A stretch of 64,000 nt of DNA, from positions 4,237-68,236 of the forward strand of contig CAJUGP010000007.1 in assembly GCA_910586365.1 (NCBI GenBank). Direction: 5' to 3'. Each line of letters starts with the position of its first letter. The stretch's first letter is position 1. The position numbers and the translations under genes were made by a program. This DNA is from an uncultured Christensenella sp. Its GTDB lineage: Bacteria > Bacillota > Clostridia > Christensenellales > Borkfalkiaceae. Positions 41,896-49,725 of this stretch are shown here, one piece after another. The notes under the pieces were generated by a model. That model did not search any database. It was not told the DNA's origin and saw nothing but the letters and a program-made list of their open reading frames with translations.

Positions 41896-43793
41896 AATCA
41901 TTACAGGAACGAACGGACCGTATCGAACAAAAGCTCCATCGGGAACGCGCCGCCAAAGCGCGCCGTAAAAAAATGACGCTTGCTTTCGGCTCGTGCGCCG
42001 CGGCGTTTATTCTCGTTCTCTCGCTCGTGCTCTTTTTGCCCTTCCCCACGCAGAATATTGCAAAATATAAAGACAGCGAATATTATTCGGTCATCTGCAA
42101 GTTAGACGCTATTCATAAAAAAACGCGTGTCTATCATAATAATTTCGAGATTCTCGCCGATTCGGTCAAAGAATTCTTCGGCATGTTCAAGGGATTCGGC
42201 GCGGCAGGAGAGGACGCCGTACCGCCGACTGCGGAAGCCCCCGATCGCTATGAGGAAGTGACGAACAACCAAACGCAAGGCGTGATCGAAGGCGATCTTT
42301 TCAAGCGCAGCGACTCGAAAATCTACTATTTGACGACCGTTCGTGACGGTTATCGGCTCGACGTTTACCCGATCGCGGGCATGGCGACGCAAAAAAGCGC
42401 TTCGCTCACCGTCGTCCCCGAACAGGGCATGAGCTTTTTGGGCTACGGGGATGAACGCGAGCTCTATCTGAACGCAAACGCGACGCGCGCGCTCGTCGTA
42501 TCGCCATGTTACAGCTATGCCGACCGCGTGCTCTACACCGTGATGATCGGCATCGATTTGACGGGCGGAACGCCTGCGGAAACGGGACGCGTTTACGTTT
42601 CGGGCAACTACGTTTCTTCCCGCCTTGTCGAAAACAAGCTGCTGCTCGTCACGAATTTTCAGCCGCAGCGCGACAGAAACGGCACGTTCGATTTCGGCAA
42701 CGAAAAGACCTTTCTTCCGCACACGGGAACGGCAGACGCCCTCTCGCCCGTACCCATGGACAAAATCATCGTATCCGATGAAGGGAGGGAAGCGCGCTAC
42801 ACCGTGCTTGCCGCGATCGATTACGATACGCTCGAAGTGCAAGACACCGCGTCGCTCATGTCGTACTCGGAAGAAGTTTACGTTTCCGAACAACACGTTT
42901 ATGCCACGCTTTCGCATCAAGCGCCGCACCGTGTGACTTCGCCGAGCGGAAAAACCGTCGAGCTTTCCCGCACCGAAACGATCATAAGCTGTTTGGAATA
43001 CCGCGGCGGATTGCGCCTGATCGGCACGGTAAACGTAAACGGAGAAGTGAACGACCGCTATTCGATGGACGAATACGAAGGCGTGCTGCGCGTGTTTACT
43101 TCCACCGTAAAGCACACTTGGCCCGCCGAAGAGCCGTGGAACGGAAAATATATTTCGTCTCTTCCCAATTCCAGCCTGTACTGCTATTCGCTCGCCGATT
43201 TCTCGCTGCTTGCAAGCGTGGAAAACTTCGCGCCCGATAACGAAACGGTGCAGTCCGCGCGTTTTCAAGGGGACGTCGCTTATGCGTGCACCGCGATCAT
43301 CGTCAACTTTACCGACCCCGTATACGCGTTCGATCTGAGCGATTATAACAATATCACTTACACCGATACGGGCACGATTTCGGGCTATTCGCTCTTCCTG
43401 ACGCCCTTCACGGACGATACCATGGTGGGCATCGGCTACGGCGATTGGCGCGAAATTTTGAAAATCGAATTGTATCGGCAAGGCGATAACAAGGTCGATT
43501 CGGTTGCGAAAGTCGAATTGGAGGGCGTTGAATTTTCAAACAAATTCAAATCGTATTTTATCGACAAGGAAAACGGTTTGATCGGCATCACGGTGCTAAC
43601 TTTTTATAATAACCGATACCAATCGGTGTTCCTGCTGTTCCGTTACGACGGATACGATCTTGTGCGCATTTCCGAAACGGTGTTGACCGATCAGGACGGA
43701 TTTTATGAAGAACGCGTCGCGCTGATCGACGGCATTCTCTATCTCTTCGCCCCCTCTTCGGGATTACACCTATTAGAATTAAGCGAGTTATAA
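41892..43793 (+). CDS. Membrane-anchored beta-propeller protein, probable anti-sigma partner
   Basis: 633 residues. A short basic cytoplasmic part (residues 1-35, LQERTDRIEQKLHRERAAKA) precedes one membrane span (LAFGSCAAAFILVLSLVLFL). The outer part is long and beta-rich, with the motif YSTTNNQ-like EEVTNNQTQGVIEGDLFKRSD and repeated blades typical of the secreted beta-propeller family found in Firmicutes. Coupled to the sigma gene by ATGA. The extracellular propeller probably senses a ligand and the cytoplasmic helix holds the sigma factor. The anti-sigma role is inferred from context. Confidence 0.8.
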   Translation: MKSLQERTDRIEQKLHRERAAKARRKKMTLAFGSCAAAFILVLSLVLFLPFPTQNIAKYKDSEYYSVICKLDAIHKKTRVYHNNFEILADSVKEFFGMFKGFGAAGEDAVPPTAEAPDRYEEVTNNQTQGVIEGDLFKRSDSKIYYLTTVRDGYRLDVYPIAGMATQKSASLTVVPEQGMSFLGYGDERELYLNANATRALVVSPCYSYADRVLYTVMIGIDLTGGTPAETGRVYVSGNYVSSRLVENKLLLVTNFQPQRDRNGTFDFGNEKTFLPHTGTADALSPVPMDKIIVSDEGREARYTVLAAIDYDTLEVQDTASLMSYSEEVYVSEQHVYATLSHQAPHRVTSPSGKTVELSRTETIISCLEYRGGLRLIGTVNVNGEVNDRYSMDEYEGVLRVFTSTVKHTWPAEEPWNGKYISSLPNSSLYCYSLADFSLLASVENFAPDNETVQSARFQGDVAYACTAIIVNFTDPVYAFDLSDYNNITYTDTGTISGYSLFLTPFTDDTMVGIGYGDWREILKIELYRQGDNKVDSVAKVELEGVEFSNKFKSYFIDKENGLIGITVLTFYNNRYQSVFLLFRYDGYDLVRISETVLTDQDGFYEERVALIDGILYLFAPSSGLHLLELSEL

Positions 43794-43796
43794 ACG

Positions 43797-43827
43797 AAAA
43801 CGACGCGTTCCGCGTCGTTTTTTCTTT
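43797..43827 (+). terminator. Terminator of the sigma factor operon
   Basis: Perfect stem AAAACGACGCG/CGCGTCGTTTT, 3-base loop, followed by TT and CTTTT, 4 bases after the stop. Confidence 0.9.
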
Positions 43828-43872
43828 TCGGTTCAATCCCCCCTTTGAAAAGAGATGGTTCGACTTCGCTCA

Positions 43873-43927
43873 CCATGACAACAACGATCGCTCCATGACA
43901 ACAACGATCGCTCCATGACAACAACCT
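43873..43927. repeat. Tandem 20-bp repeat in the intergenic region
   Basis: About 2.7 exact copies of CCATGACAACAACGATCGCT, embedded in a longer element (43830-43995) that also contains GTCATTCCGCC and GCCAAGGAATCTC, fragments related to the other intergenic repeats. No gene in 43828-44005. Confidence 0.85.
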
Positions 43928-44005
43928 GCAAATTGTCATTCCGCCCCGCCTTAGGCGGCACGAGCGCACGGCGCGATGTAGCTTGCCAAGGAATCTCTTA
44001 GCGCG

Positions 44006-44470
44006 TTAAATCTCTTCGAGCAAGACTTCCGCCGTATATTCGTCGGGCGTGCTTGTAAGATAGCGGTAACTTTCCGAAGCGCGTACGCGCGCGAAAAATT
44101 CTTCGACCGCCGCCGTCTCTTCAAATAATTGCGGTTCGGCGCGGTCGATCTGTTCGCAAATCGCTCCGTTCGTCTGGTTCGGCGCAAACGTATACGACAG
44201 CACAAACTGCAGCGTCGTACCCTCGTCGTCGCAGGCGTTGAAGCTGCGCATAAACGTAACCGTAAACGTATCCTCGCCCGTATACCCGTATACGCCGCTT
44301 ACCATTTCCGCGCCGTCCTCGCCCAGCACGGGCAAACAGCATTTTTCAAAGAGCGCCACGCCGTCGGCGGGGCAAAGCTCCGCGGCAAACGCCAACTCCT
44401 CTAAAATCGCCGCCGCACGGTCGCGGTAAACGGCGTTTTCGATCAAATCGAGTAATTCTTCACCGCGCAT
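44006..44470 (-). CDS. Hypothetical acidic protein downstream of leuA
   Basis: 154 residues from the ATG at 44470, which lies inside the end of leuA and has GGAGG 9 bases upstream. Very acidic (many Glu and Asp), soluble, no recognised domain (MRGEELLDLIENAVYRD; YGYTGEDTFTVTFMRSF; LLEEI at the end). The 11-base overlap with leuA shows translational coupling. Function unknown. Confidence 0.65.
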   Translation of the reverse strand: MRGEELLDLIENAVYRDRAAAILEELAFAAELCPADGVALFEKCCLPVLGEDGAEMVSGVYGYTGEDTFTVTFMRSFNACDDEGTTLQFVLSYTFAPNQTNGAICEQIDRAEPQLFEETAAVEEFFARVRASESYRYLTSTPDEYTAEVLLEEI

Positions 44471-46127
44471 CGTTTTTCGCCTCCAAAAGGTGATTGACCG
44501 CCGATACGAGCGCGTAAACGGAAGAGGTCGCGCTGTCGGAATGCTCGCCCGCGCCCCAATAATTCTTCCCGTTCCGCTCGACCCCGACGTACGAAACCGC
44601 TTGCGCAAACGACCCCTGTGAAAGCGCGTGCTGCTCGTATTCGGAAAGATTGTATTCGATCCCGAAGTGTTTTTTCAACGCGTTGGATACGGCGTCGAGC
44701 CGCCCGTTCCCCGCCGCTTCGACGAACGAATGCGCGTTCCCCTCGATAATCTCCACGCACGCCGAAATGCCGCCTTCCTGCTTGAAATGCACTTCGCCCA
44801 CGCCGAACACGCCGCGCGCGTTTATAAAATGCTGCACGAACAACTCAAAGAGGTCGGCTGCTTTGAGTTCTTTGTGCCTTTCGTCCGAAACGCGTTTGGC
44901 GATTTCGCGCACGCCGTCGCGCATGTTCGCGGGCAGCTTCAAGCCGTAACCGCTTTCGAGCATGTACCCGATGCCCCCTCTTCCCGACTGCGAATTGATG
45001 CGGATAACGTCGGCGTCGTATTCGCGCCCCACGTCTTTGGGATCGACGGGAAGGTAGGGCACGTTCCACTCGGTCAACCCCGTTTCCTTGCGGAAATTCA
45101 TGCCTTTTGCGATCGCGTCCTGATGCGAACCCGAAAACGCCGCGAACACCAATTCCCCCGCGTACGGCTGACGGGGCGAAATCTTCATGCCCGTAAATTT
45201 TTCGTACGCGGCGGAAAGATAGGGCATATTCGCAAAATCCAACCCCGTTTGCACCCCTTGCGAATACATGTTCATGGCGAGCGTGACAAGATCGCAGTTG
45301 CCCGTGCGCTCGCCGTTTCCGAACAACGTGCCTTCCACGCGATCGGCGCCCGCAAGCAATCCGAATTCCGCCGCCGCCACGCCCGTTCCTCTATCGTTAT
45401 GCGGGTGCAGCGAAAGCACGACCGCATCGCGGTAGCGCATGTTCTGCGCGATATAGGCGACCTGCTGCGCATAGATATGCGGCATGGCGTTTTCCACCGT
45501 GGCGGGAAGATTGACGATCGCCTTGCGTTCGGGCACGGGCTTCCACACGTCGAGCACGGCATTGACGACTTCGAGCGCGTATTCGGGTTCGGTGCCCGTG
45601 AAGCTTTCGGGCGAATACTCGAAGCGGTACGCCGCGCCCTCTTCTTCCGCCAAACGCTTCAAAAGCGCCGCGCCTTCGACGGCGATCTTTTTGATCTCCT
45701 CTTTCCCCTTCCGGAACACCTGTTCGCGCTGCGCGGGCGAAGTGGAATTATAGACGTGCACGATCACGTTTTTCGCGCCGCGCACCGCCTCGAACGTGCG
45801 CTTGATGATATGCGGACGCGCCTGCGTCAGCACCTGAACGGTCACGTCGTCGGGGATCCTGCCGCCCTCGACGAGCGCGCGCAAAAATTCGTATTCCGTT
45901 TCACTTGCCGCGGGAAACCCGACTTCGATTTCCTTAAAGCCGATTGCAACGAGCAAATCGAAGAAATCGAGCTTGGTCTGCAAATTCATCGGCTCGACGA
46001 GCGCCTGATTGCCGTCGCGCAGATCAACGCTGCACCACACGGGCGCGCGTTCCACGGCGTCTTTTTCCAACCAACTAAAATCTTTTTTCGGGGGCATGAA
46101 GAACTGTTTGCGATATTTTGCGCTCAT
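44460..46127 (-). CDS. leuA: 2-isopropylmalate synthase
   Basis: 555 residues from the ATG at 46127, preceded by AAGGAGG. This length fits the longer (type 2) LeuA form. Motifs: SVDLRDGNQAL near residue 42, EIEVGFPAASETEYEF, FEYSPESFTGTEPEYALEV, metal-binding LSLHPHNDRGTG, EGTLFGNGERTGNCDLVTLAMN (read as two adjoining motifs) and the C-terminal allosteric domain from about 430. It condenses acetyl-CoA with 2-oxoisovalerate, the first committed step of leucine synthesis. Controlled by a T-box leader and separate from leuCDB at 34-37 kb. Confidence 0.95.
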   Translation of the reverse strand: MSAKYRKQFFMPPKKDFSWLEKDAVERAPVWCSVDLRDGNQALVEPMNLQTKLDFFDLLVAIGFKEIEVGFPAASETEYEFLRALVEGGRIPDDVTVQVLTQARPHIIKRTFEAVRGAKNVIVHVYNSTSPAQREQVFRKGKEEIKKIAVEGAALLKRLAEEEGAAYRFEYSPESFTGTEPEYALEVVNAVLDVWKPVPERKAIVNLPATVENAMPHIYAQQVAYIAQNMRYRDAVVLSLHPHNDRGTGVAAAEFGLLAGADRVEGTLFGNGERTGNCDLVTLAMNMYSQGVQTGLDFANMPYLSAAYEKFTGMKISPRQPYAGELVFAAFSGSHQDAIAKGMNFRKETGLTEWNVPYLPVDPKDVGREYDADVIRINSQSGRGGIGYMLESGYGLKLPANMRDGVREIAKRVSDERHKELKAADLFELFVQHFINARGVFGVGEVHFKQEGGISACVEIIEGNAHSFVEAAGNGRLDAVSNALKKHFGIEYNLSEYEQHALSQGSFAQAVSYVGVERNGKNYWGAGEHSDSATSSVYALVSAVNHLLEAKNDAR

Positions 46128-46140
46128 ATAAACCTCCTTC

Positions 46141-46372
46141 AAAACAAAAACAGGCATCTCTTTTTAAGAGACGCCTGCGCGCGGTACCACTCTACTTGCG
46201 GGCAAAGCCCGCCGCTTTTTTCCGTATAACGGCGGATGCCCGTTCTTTTCTACTCGCTTTCAAAAAGACCGCTCCGCGACGAGTTCACGCGCTGTCCGCA
46301 CCGCCTCGCACCGAACGGCGGCTCTCTGAAACGGATTACACGCGCTACTGCTTCGCATCACAGCGTTGTATT
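46141..46372 (-). promoter_or_regulatory. T-box riboswitch of leuA
   Basis: On the minus strand the conserved T-box AGAGTGGTACCGCG is at 46180-46193. It precedes a terminator with stem CAGGCGTCTCTT/AAGAGATGCCTG (46151-46177, one mismatch) and a T-run. Upstream lies the stem I region with AGAGAGCCG and GGTGCGAGGCGG. The sequence GTGAACTCGTC on its 3' side offers CTC (46281-46283) as the specifier codon, which is leucine. Uncharged leucyl-tRNA would favour the antiterminator and switch leuA on. The coding-free region 46128-46404 is fully explained by this element and its promoter. Confidence 0.93.
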
Positions 46373-46378
46373 ATTATC

Positions 46379-46408
46379 ATAATAACAGACCGCGGCAAAC
46401 TGTGTCAA
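46379..46408 (-). promoter_or_regulatory. Promoter of the leuA T-box transcript
   Basis: On the minus strand TTGACA (46403-46408), 18-base spacer, TATTAT. The -35 box overlaps the stop codon of the Fur-family gene. Confidence 0.75.
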
Positions 46409-46779
46409 GCGTTTTCGCGGCATTTGTCGCATACGCCGAAAAACTCCGCCTCGCACCCGTCGATCGTAAACCCCTCTATTTTTGCGCTGCGCAATTCCTG
46501 CGGCAAAGGCAAAAACACGTCGCGGACGGCGCCGCACGCGCGGCAGCGCGCATGAAAATGCGCCTCGGTACGAAAATCGTAACGCACGTCGCTGTCCGAA
46601 AGCTGAATTTTTTTGATTTTGCCGTTTCGGGCAAATTCGCCGAGCACGCGAAAAACCGTTCCGCGGCTTATAGACGGATGCGTTTCGCCCGTCCGCTCAA
46701 ACACTTCGGTCGCGGAAGGATGATCGAGCGCGCAAAGCGCGTCGTATACGGCTTGTTTCTGCCAGGTGTTACGCGACAT
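46405..46779 (-). CDS. Fur-family metal- or peroxide-responsive regulator
   Basis: 124 residues. Winged helix: SRNTWQKQAVYDALCALDHPSATEVFERT and ISRGTVFRVLGEFARNGKI. Dimerisation domain with YDFRTEAHFHARCRACGAV and FGVCDKC, giving two CxxC pairs for a structural zinc. The HFHARC histidines fit the sensing site of the family. Fur, PerR and Zur cannot be separated by eye. It follows the ruvX-DUF1292 frame by 17 bases, probably in one transcript. Confidence 0.88.
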   Translation of the reverse strand: MSRNTWQKQAVYDALCALDHPSATEVFERTGETHPSISRGTVFRVLGEFARNGKIKKIQLSDSDVRYDFRTEAHFHARCRACGAVRDVFLPLPQELRSAKIEGFTIDGCEAEFFGVCDKCRENA

Positions 46780-46796
46780 GGTTCAAAAAACGAGCT

Positions 46797-47585
46797 TTAC
46801 TCGTTCCCCTCGCCGCCTTCGAGCGCGGCGGCTTCGTCGCTGTCCTCGAAATCCTCGTATTGGCTGCAAAATTCCGCGAACACTTCGTCGAGGAACTGCT
46901 CGTCCTCGATCGCTTCGAGCCGTTCGTCGTCCTCTTCGCCGACGATATGATAGATCGCAACCTCTTCGCCTTCCTCGTCGTCGTAAGCCTCTTCGCTCTC
47001 GAGCTCGGGCGTCAGCGCGCAATACCATTCCCCTTTGTATTCAAAGGTCATCAGGTGCTCGTAGCGGCTGGTATGCCCCTCTTCGTCCACAAGCTCGACG
47101 ATGTTGTCGTCCTCTTCGTAATTGTTTTCTTCTTCCTTGTAATCCATTTTGTTACGCTCCTTTTTTAATTTTGCAAGATAACTTTCGAGAATGTACGCCG
47201 CCGCGATCGAATCGATCTGCTTTTTTTTCTTGTCGCTCCGCGTCGTAACGCCGATCCCGACAAGATCGCTTCGCGCCTGCATCGTGGTGTAACGCTCGTC
47301 TTCCGTGCACACGGGAATCTTTGTTGCCGCCTGCAACGCGGCAATAAATTTGCACGTTTTTTCCGTCTGCACGCTTTTCGACCCGTCGGCGTTGAGCGGC
47401 AGACCGCAAACGATCTGCGTTACCGCCTGTATCCCTGCAAGGTTTACGATCGCCTCGACGTCGCGCGCCCGATCTCCCGTGCGGAAATACGTATCCGACG
47501 GCGTGGCGTATTCGAGAAAGGGATCGCTGTAAGCAACGCCGATCCGCTTATCCCCGATATCGAGCGCCATAATTCTCGTATCCAT
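46797..47585 (-). CDS. ruvX: RuvX (YqgF) in frame with a DUF1292 (YrzB) protein
   Basis: 262 residues in one open frame. Residues 1-145 are complete RuvX, the RNase-H-fold Holliday-junction resolvase or rRNA-processing nuclease: MALDIGDKRIGVAYSD, CGLPLNADGSKS, EDERYTTMQA and QIDSIAAAYILESYL. Residues 147-262 are an acidic DUF1292 protein (NIVELVDEEGHTSRYEHLMTF, EEVAIYHIV). In other Firmicutes these are separate adjacent genes. AAAGGAG stands 9 bases before an internal ATG at 47147, so DUF1292 can be made alone. The frames join at a run of six A; a seventh A would place a TAA two codons later and split them. Fusion or indel cannot be decided from one sequence. Confidence 0.85.
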   Translation of the reverse strand: MDTRIMALDIGDKRIGVAYSDPFLEYATPSDTYFRTGDRARDVEAIVNLAGIQAVTQIVCGLPLNADGSKSVQTEKTCKFIAALQAATKIPVCTEDERYTTMQARSDLVGIGVTTRSDKKKKQIDSIAAAYILESYLAKLKKERNKMDYKEEENNYEEDDNIVELVDEEGHTSRYEHLMTFEYKGEWYCALTPELESEEAYDDEEGEEVAIYHIVGEEDDERLEAIEDEQFLDEVFAEFCSQYEDFEDSDEAAALEGGEGNE

Positions 47586-47591
47586 ATTTTG

Positions 47592-47620
47592 ATTATACCA
47601 TACTTTTTTTAAAATGTAAA
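47592..47620 (-). promoter_or_regulatory. Promoter of ruvX, leaderless layout
   Basis: On the minus strand TTTACA (47615-47620), 17-base spacer, TATAAT (47592-47597). The -10 box ends 6 bases before the ATG at 47585 and no Shine-Dalgarno is present, as for the AraC gene at 8751. Confidence 0.7.
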
Positions 47621-47659
47621 TGATTTCAAGGAAAAACCTTTGTTAGCGTGCCGAACGCG

Positions 47660-47690
47660 AAAAAACACGGTTGCATTGCAACCGTGTTTT
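47660..47690 (-). terminator. Terminator of the small membrane protein gene
   Basis: Perfect 13-bp stem AAAACACGGTTGC/GCAACCGTGTTTT with a 3-base loop, followed on the minus strand by a T-run. Confidence 0.9.
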
Positions 47691-47709
47691 CCCTTGCAAA
47701 GAATCAATC

Positions 47710-47907
47710 TTATTTGCTCTTCGCGGACTTTTTGCTTTCTTCGTCGCCGCCCTTCTGCGCGAGCTTCTCGTCCATCATTTCATTGACTTTATCCATGACT
47801 TCCGCCTGACTTTTTTTGACGAGAGAACGCGCTTTGTAGCTGTTCGCAACGATGAGCGCCCCGCCGATCATGCCGAGCGCCAAGCCGATACAAAACGTCT
47901 TTTCCAT
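47710..47907 (-). CDS. Small membrane-anchored protein (YtxH-like)
   Basis: 65 residues: one N-terminal membrane segment (CIGLALGMIGGALIVANSY) then a charged helix (KKSQAEVMDKVNEMMDEKLA) and a Lys/Ser tail. This layout resembles YtxH-type small envelope proteins of Firmicutes; function unknown. GGGAGGAATT fixes the start. It follows the Myb-like gene by 54 bases. Confidence 0.75.
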   Translation of the reverse strand: MEKTFCIGLALGMIGGALIVANSYKARSLVKKSQAEVMDKVNEMMDEKLAQKGGDEESKKSAKSK

Positions 47908-47961
47908 AATTCCTCCCGCGGCGCAATGCCGCTATCGTTAGTGTGTGAAAGAATTATGCCG

Positions 47962-48534
47962 TTATTCGCTCTCGCGGTTGCGTAATTTTTCCAACTCTTC
48001 TTTCAGCCGTTCGTTTTCGCGGCGCAGATCGATAGCAAGACGGGCGTACAGCGCGTCGATCTCCCGCTCTAATTTGCGCTGCAAAAAGGTCTTTTCTTCG
48101 GGAATCCCCGCCTCTTTCGCCGCTTTCATCACCCGTTCGGGCTGTTTTTTGAGCAGATTGCGGTATTTGTTCTGCATGCGCAGCATAAGCCGTTCGTCGC
48201 CGCCCGAAACGTTCATGATCGCCCTGCGCACCGAAATGCCCTTGCTCTTTTCTTCGAGCACGCGTTTCAAAAGCTCGTCCGTTTCCTCTTCGGTAAAGGG
48301 ACGCACCTGCGCCGCGTCTAAATTTTTGCCGTCCAAAATGCGCTTTACGCGGCTGTCGTCGCGCTTCTTCAAAAACGAATAATAATAATTACGGACGCTT
48401 CCCTTTGCGCGGCTGTGTTCTCTGCCGTACGTTTCAAAGAGATACGAAAGTGTTTTTCCCGCATTTTTCCCCGTGTAAATGTATTCGATCAGCCCCGTGG
48501 CTTCTTCTTCGGTATAGCCGTTGATTTTGTTCAT
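47962..48534 (-). CDS. Protein with two tandem Myb/SANT-like repeats and a C-terminal coiled coil
   Basis: 190 residues. Residues 6-57 (GYTEEEATGLIEYIYTG ... GSVRNYYYSFLKK) and 79-130 (PFTEEETDELLKRVLEE ... MQNKYRNLLKK) align with each other: TEEE start, three helices, tyrosine and LKK at the end. That is the pattern of a Myb/SANT DNA-binding repeat, suggesting a regulator. The last 40 residues are coiled coil (LARLAIDLRRENERLKEELEKL-like). GAGGTGATAG gives a strong ribosome site. Function unknown; divergent from the next gene. Confidence 0.7.
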   Translation of the reverse strand: MNKINGYTEEEATGLIEYIYTGKNAGKTLSYLFETYGREHSRAKGSVRNYYYSFLKKRDDSRVKRILDGKNLDAAQVRPFTEEETDELLKRVLEEKSKGISVRRAIMNVSGGDERLMLRMQNKYRNLLKKQPERVMKAAKEAGIPEEKTFLQRKLEREIDALYARLAIDLRRENERLKEELEKLRNRESE

Positions 48535-48556
48535 TCTATCACCTCGGACAAAATTG

Positions 48557-48584
48557 TTGACATAATCAAGCGCGTTTATACATT
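48557..48584 (+). promoter_or_regulatory. Promoter of the hypothetical gene at 48595, near-leaderless layout
   Basis: TTGACA, 16-base spacer, TACATT. The -10 box ends 10 bases before the ATG, so the leader would be at most about 4 bases. No Shine-Dalgarno is seen. Confidence 0.5.
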
Positions 48585-48594
48585 AAATAAAAAT

Positions 48595-49470
48595 ATGCGA
48601 GTATATTTTTTGTCCGAAAAGCCGTGCGTGCTTTTTCTCAACGAGATCGCGCTCGGCAAAGTCGATTTATTCGAGCGCGTGTGCGAAATCGACCCGAAAG
48701 ACGGTATTTTCTGCGAAATGAAAGCCGCGGGCTACACAAGCGCGAGCTTCGTCTTTAACGAAGCATTTTTGCTCGATCCGCCCCCGCAGATCAAGCTTTA
48801 TTACACGGAAGACGCGCTCGCCGTTTACGCCTGCGATTACGTTCGCGCCGACCCCTGCATGAAGCTGCTTGCGCAGGAGCGGTTCGCCGATTGCCGTCTG
48901 ACCCTCTTTTTACAGGGAAGAGTACAGCTCGAATTTTCACGCGGGGCAAACTTTACGCTCATTCCGCTGCCCGATTATTTGGAAACGGGCGGCATTTACC
49001 GCGTCGGAGCGGATTTTTTGATCGAATCGGACGCGGGATTCGCGCTGATCTCCAACGAGGGCAAACTCGTTACCGCCGCGCGCGGGAAAGTAACCGAAAA
49101 AGATTACGCCCTATCGGCGGAAATTCCGTTCGGCGACAGTACGGGACACACTGCCCTTTGCAAATGGGAAAACGGCGCGATGACTTCGTGCGCGATCCGC
49201 ACCCGCCGCGAACCGAACGAAGCGACCTTTGCGCTCGCCCTCTTTGAAAGCGCGCTGATCGGCGCGGACTTTACCCCCTTTCTCTGCGACGCCTTGCAGG
49301 AAAAAGCAAGCGCGTTCAAGCAATTTTTGGGCGACTATACGAGCGTCGTACTGAGCGACGTTCCCGCGCGCGTCGGATTGGTCTATCCGCGAAAAGAACG
49401 CATTTTCGACGTACGTTATTTTACCGTGACCGTCGAGGACGGCAAAATCACGAATATCACCGCAGAATAA
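48595..49470 (+). CDS. Hypothetical protein, unknown function
   Basis: 291 residues from the ATG at 48595. It begins MRVYFLSEKPCVLFLNEIAL and is predicted soluble and beta-rich through residue 220, with a helical segment near 230-260 (FLCDALQEKASAFKQFLGDY). No signal peptide, no known motif. It has its own promoter, divergent from the Myb-like gene. The codon use matches the neighbours, so I consider it real. Confidence 0.7.
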   Translation: MRVYFLSEKPCVLFLNEIALGKVDLFERVCEIDPKDGIFCEMKAAGYTSASFVFNEAFLLDPPPQIKLYYTEDALAVYACDYVRADPCMKLLAQERFADCRLTLFLQGRVQLEFSRGANFTLIPLPDYLETGGIYRVGADFLIESDAGFALISNEGKLVTAARGKVTEKDYALSAEIPFGDSTGHTALCKWENGAMTSCAIRTRREPNEATFALALFESALIGADFTPFLCDALQEKASAFKQFLGDYTSVVLSDVPARVGLVYPRKERIFDVRYFTVTVEDGKITNITAE

Positions 49471-49489
49471 AAAAAGAGCCGCTTTGGCG

Positions 49490-49666
49490 CAAAATAAAGG
49501 CGGAAGATTTCATCTTCCGCCTGCACGTATAACTCCTTGCACGAACCACGTCAGAAATGTGGGCTGGACCCCGTGCCGTCCTCCTTAGAGGGATGCTCGA
49601 CACAATAAAAAATGTAGATAAACTACGAAAGACGATATTAATCACATGCGCTTAGTTTTCGTGTGC
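49490..49666 (-). ncRNA. Candidate structured small RNA (about 177 nt)
   Basis: A promoter (next entry) and a perfect terminator bracket this coding-free stretch. The terminator is the 10-bp stem GGCGGAAGAT/ATCTTCCGCC at 49499-49521, followed on the minus strand by TTTATTTT. Inside are CCTC-TAA-GGAGG and GGG-TCCAG-CCC hairpins and the partly complementary ends GTGCACACG and GTTCGTGC that could close a long rod. Length and own promoter would fit 6S RNA; another known or new class is possible. I cannot confirm the family by eye. Confidence 0.55.
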
Positions 49667-49672
49667 ACATCT

Positions 49673-49701
49673 ATTTTAGCATATTCCCAATTTTATGTTA
49701 A
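49673..49701 (-). promoter_or_regulatory. Promoter of the candidate small RNA
   Basis: On the minus strand TTAACA (49696-49701), 17-base spacer with an upstream TATG extension, TAAAAT (49673-49678). Confidence 0.65.
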
Positions 49702-49725
49702 ACTATTACCCAAAAATTATATAAT

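Noticed and set aside
43873..43927. CRISPR array
   Set aside because: Head-to-tail 20-base units without spacers.
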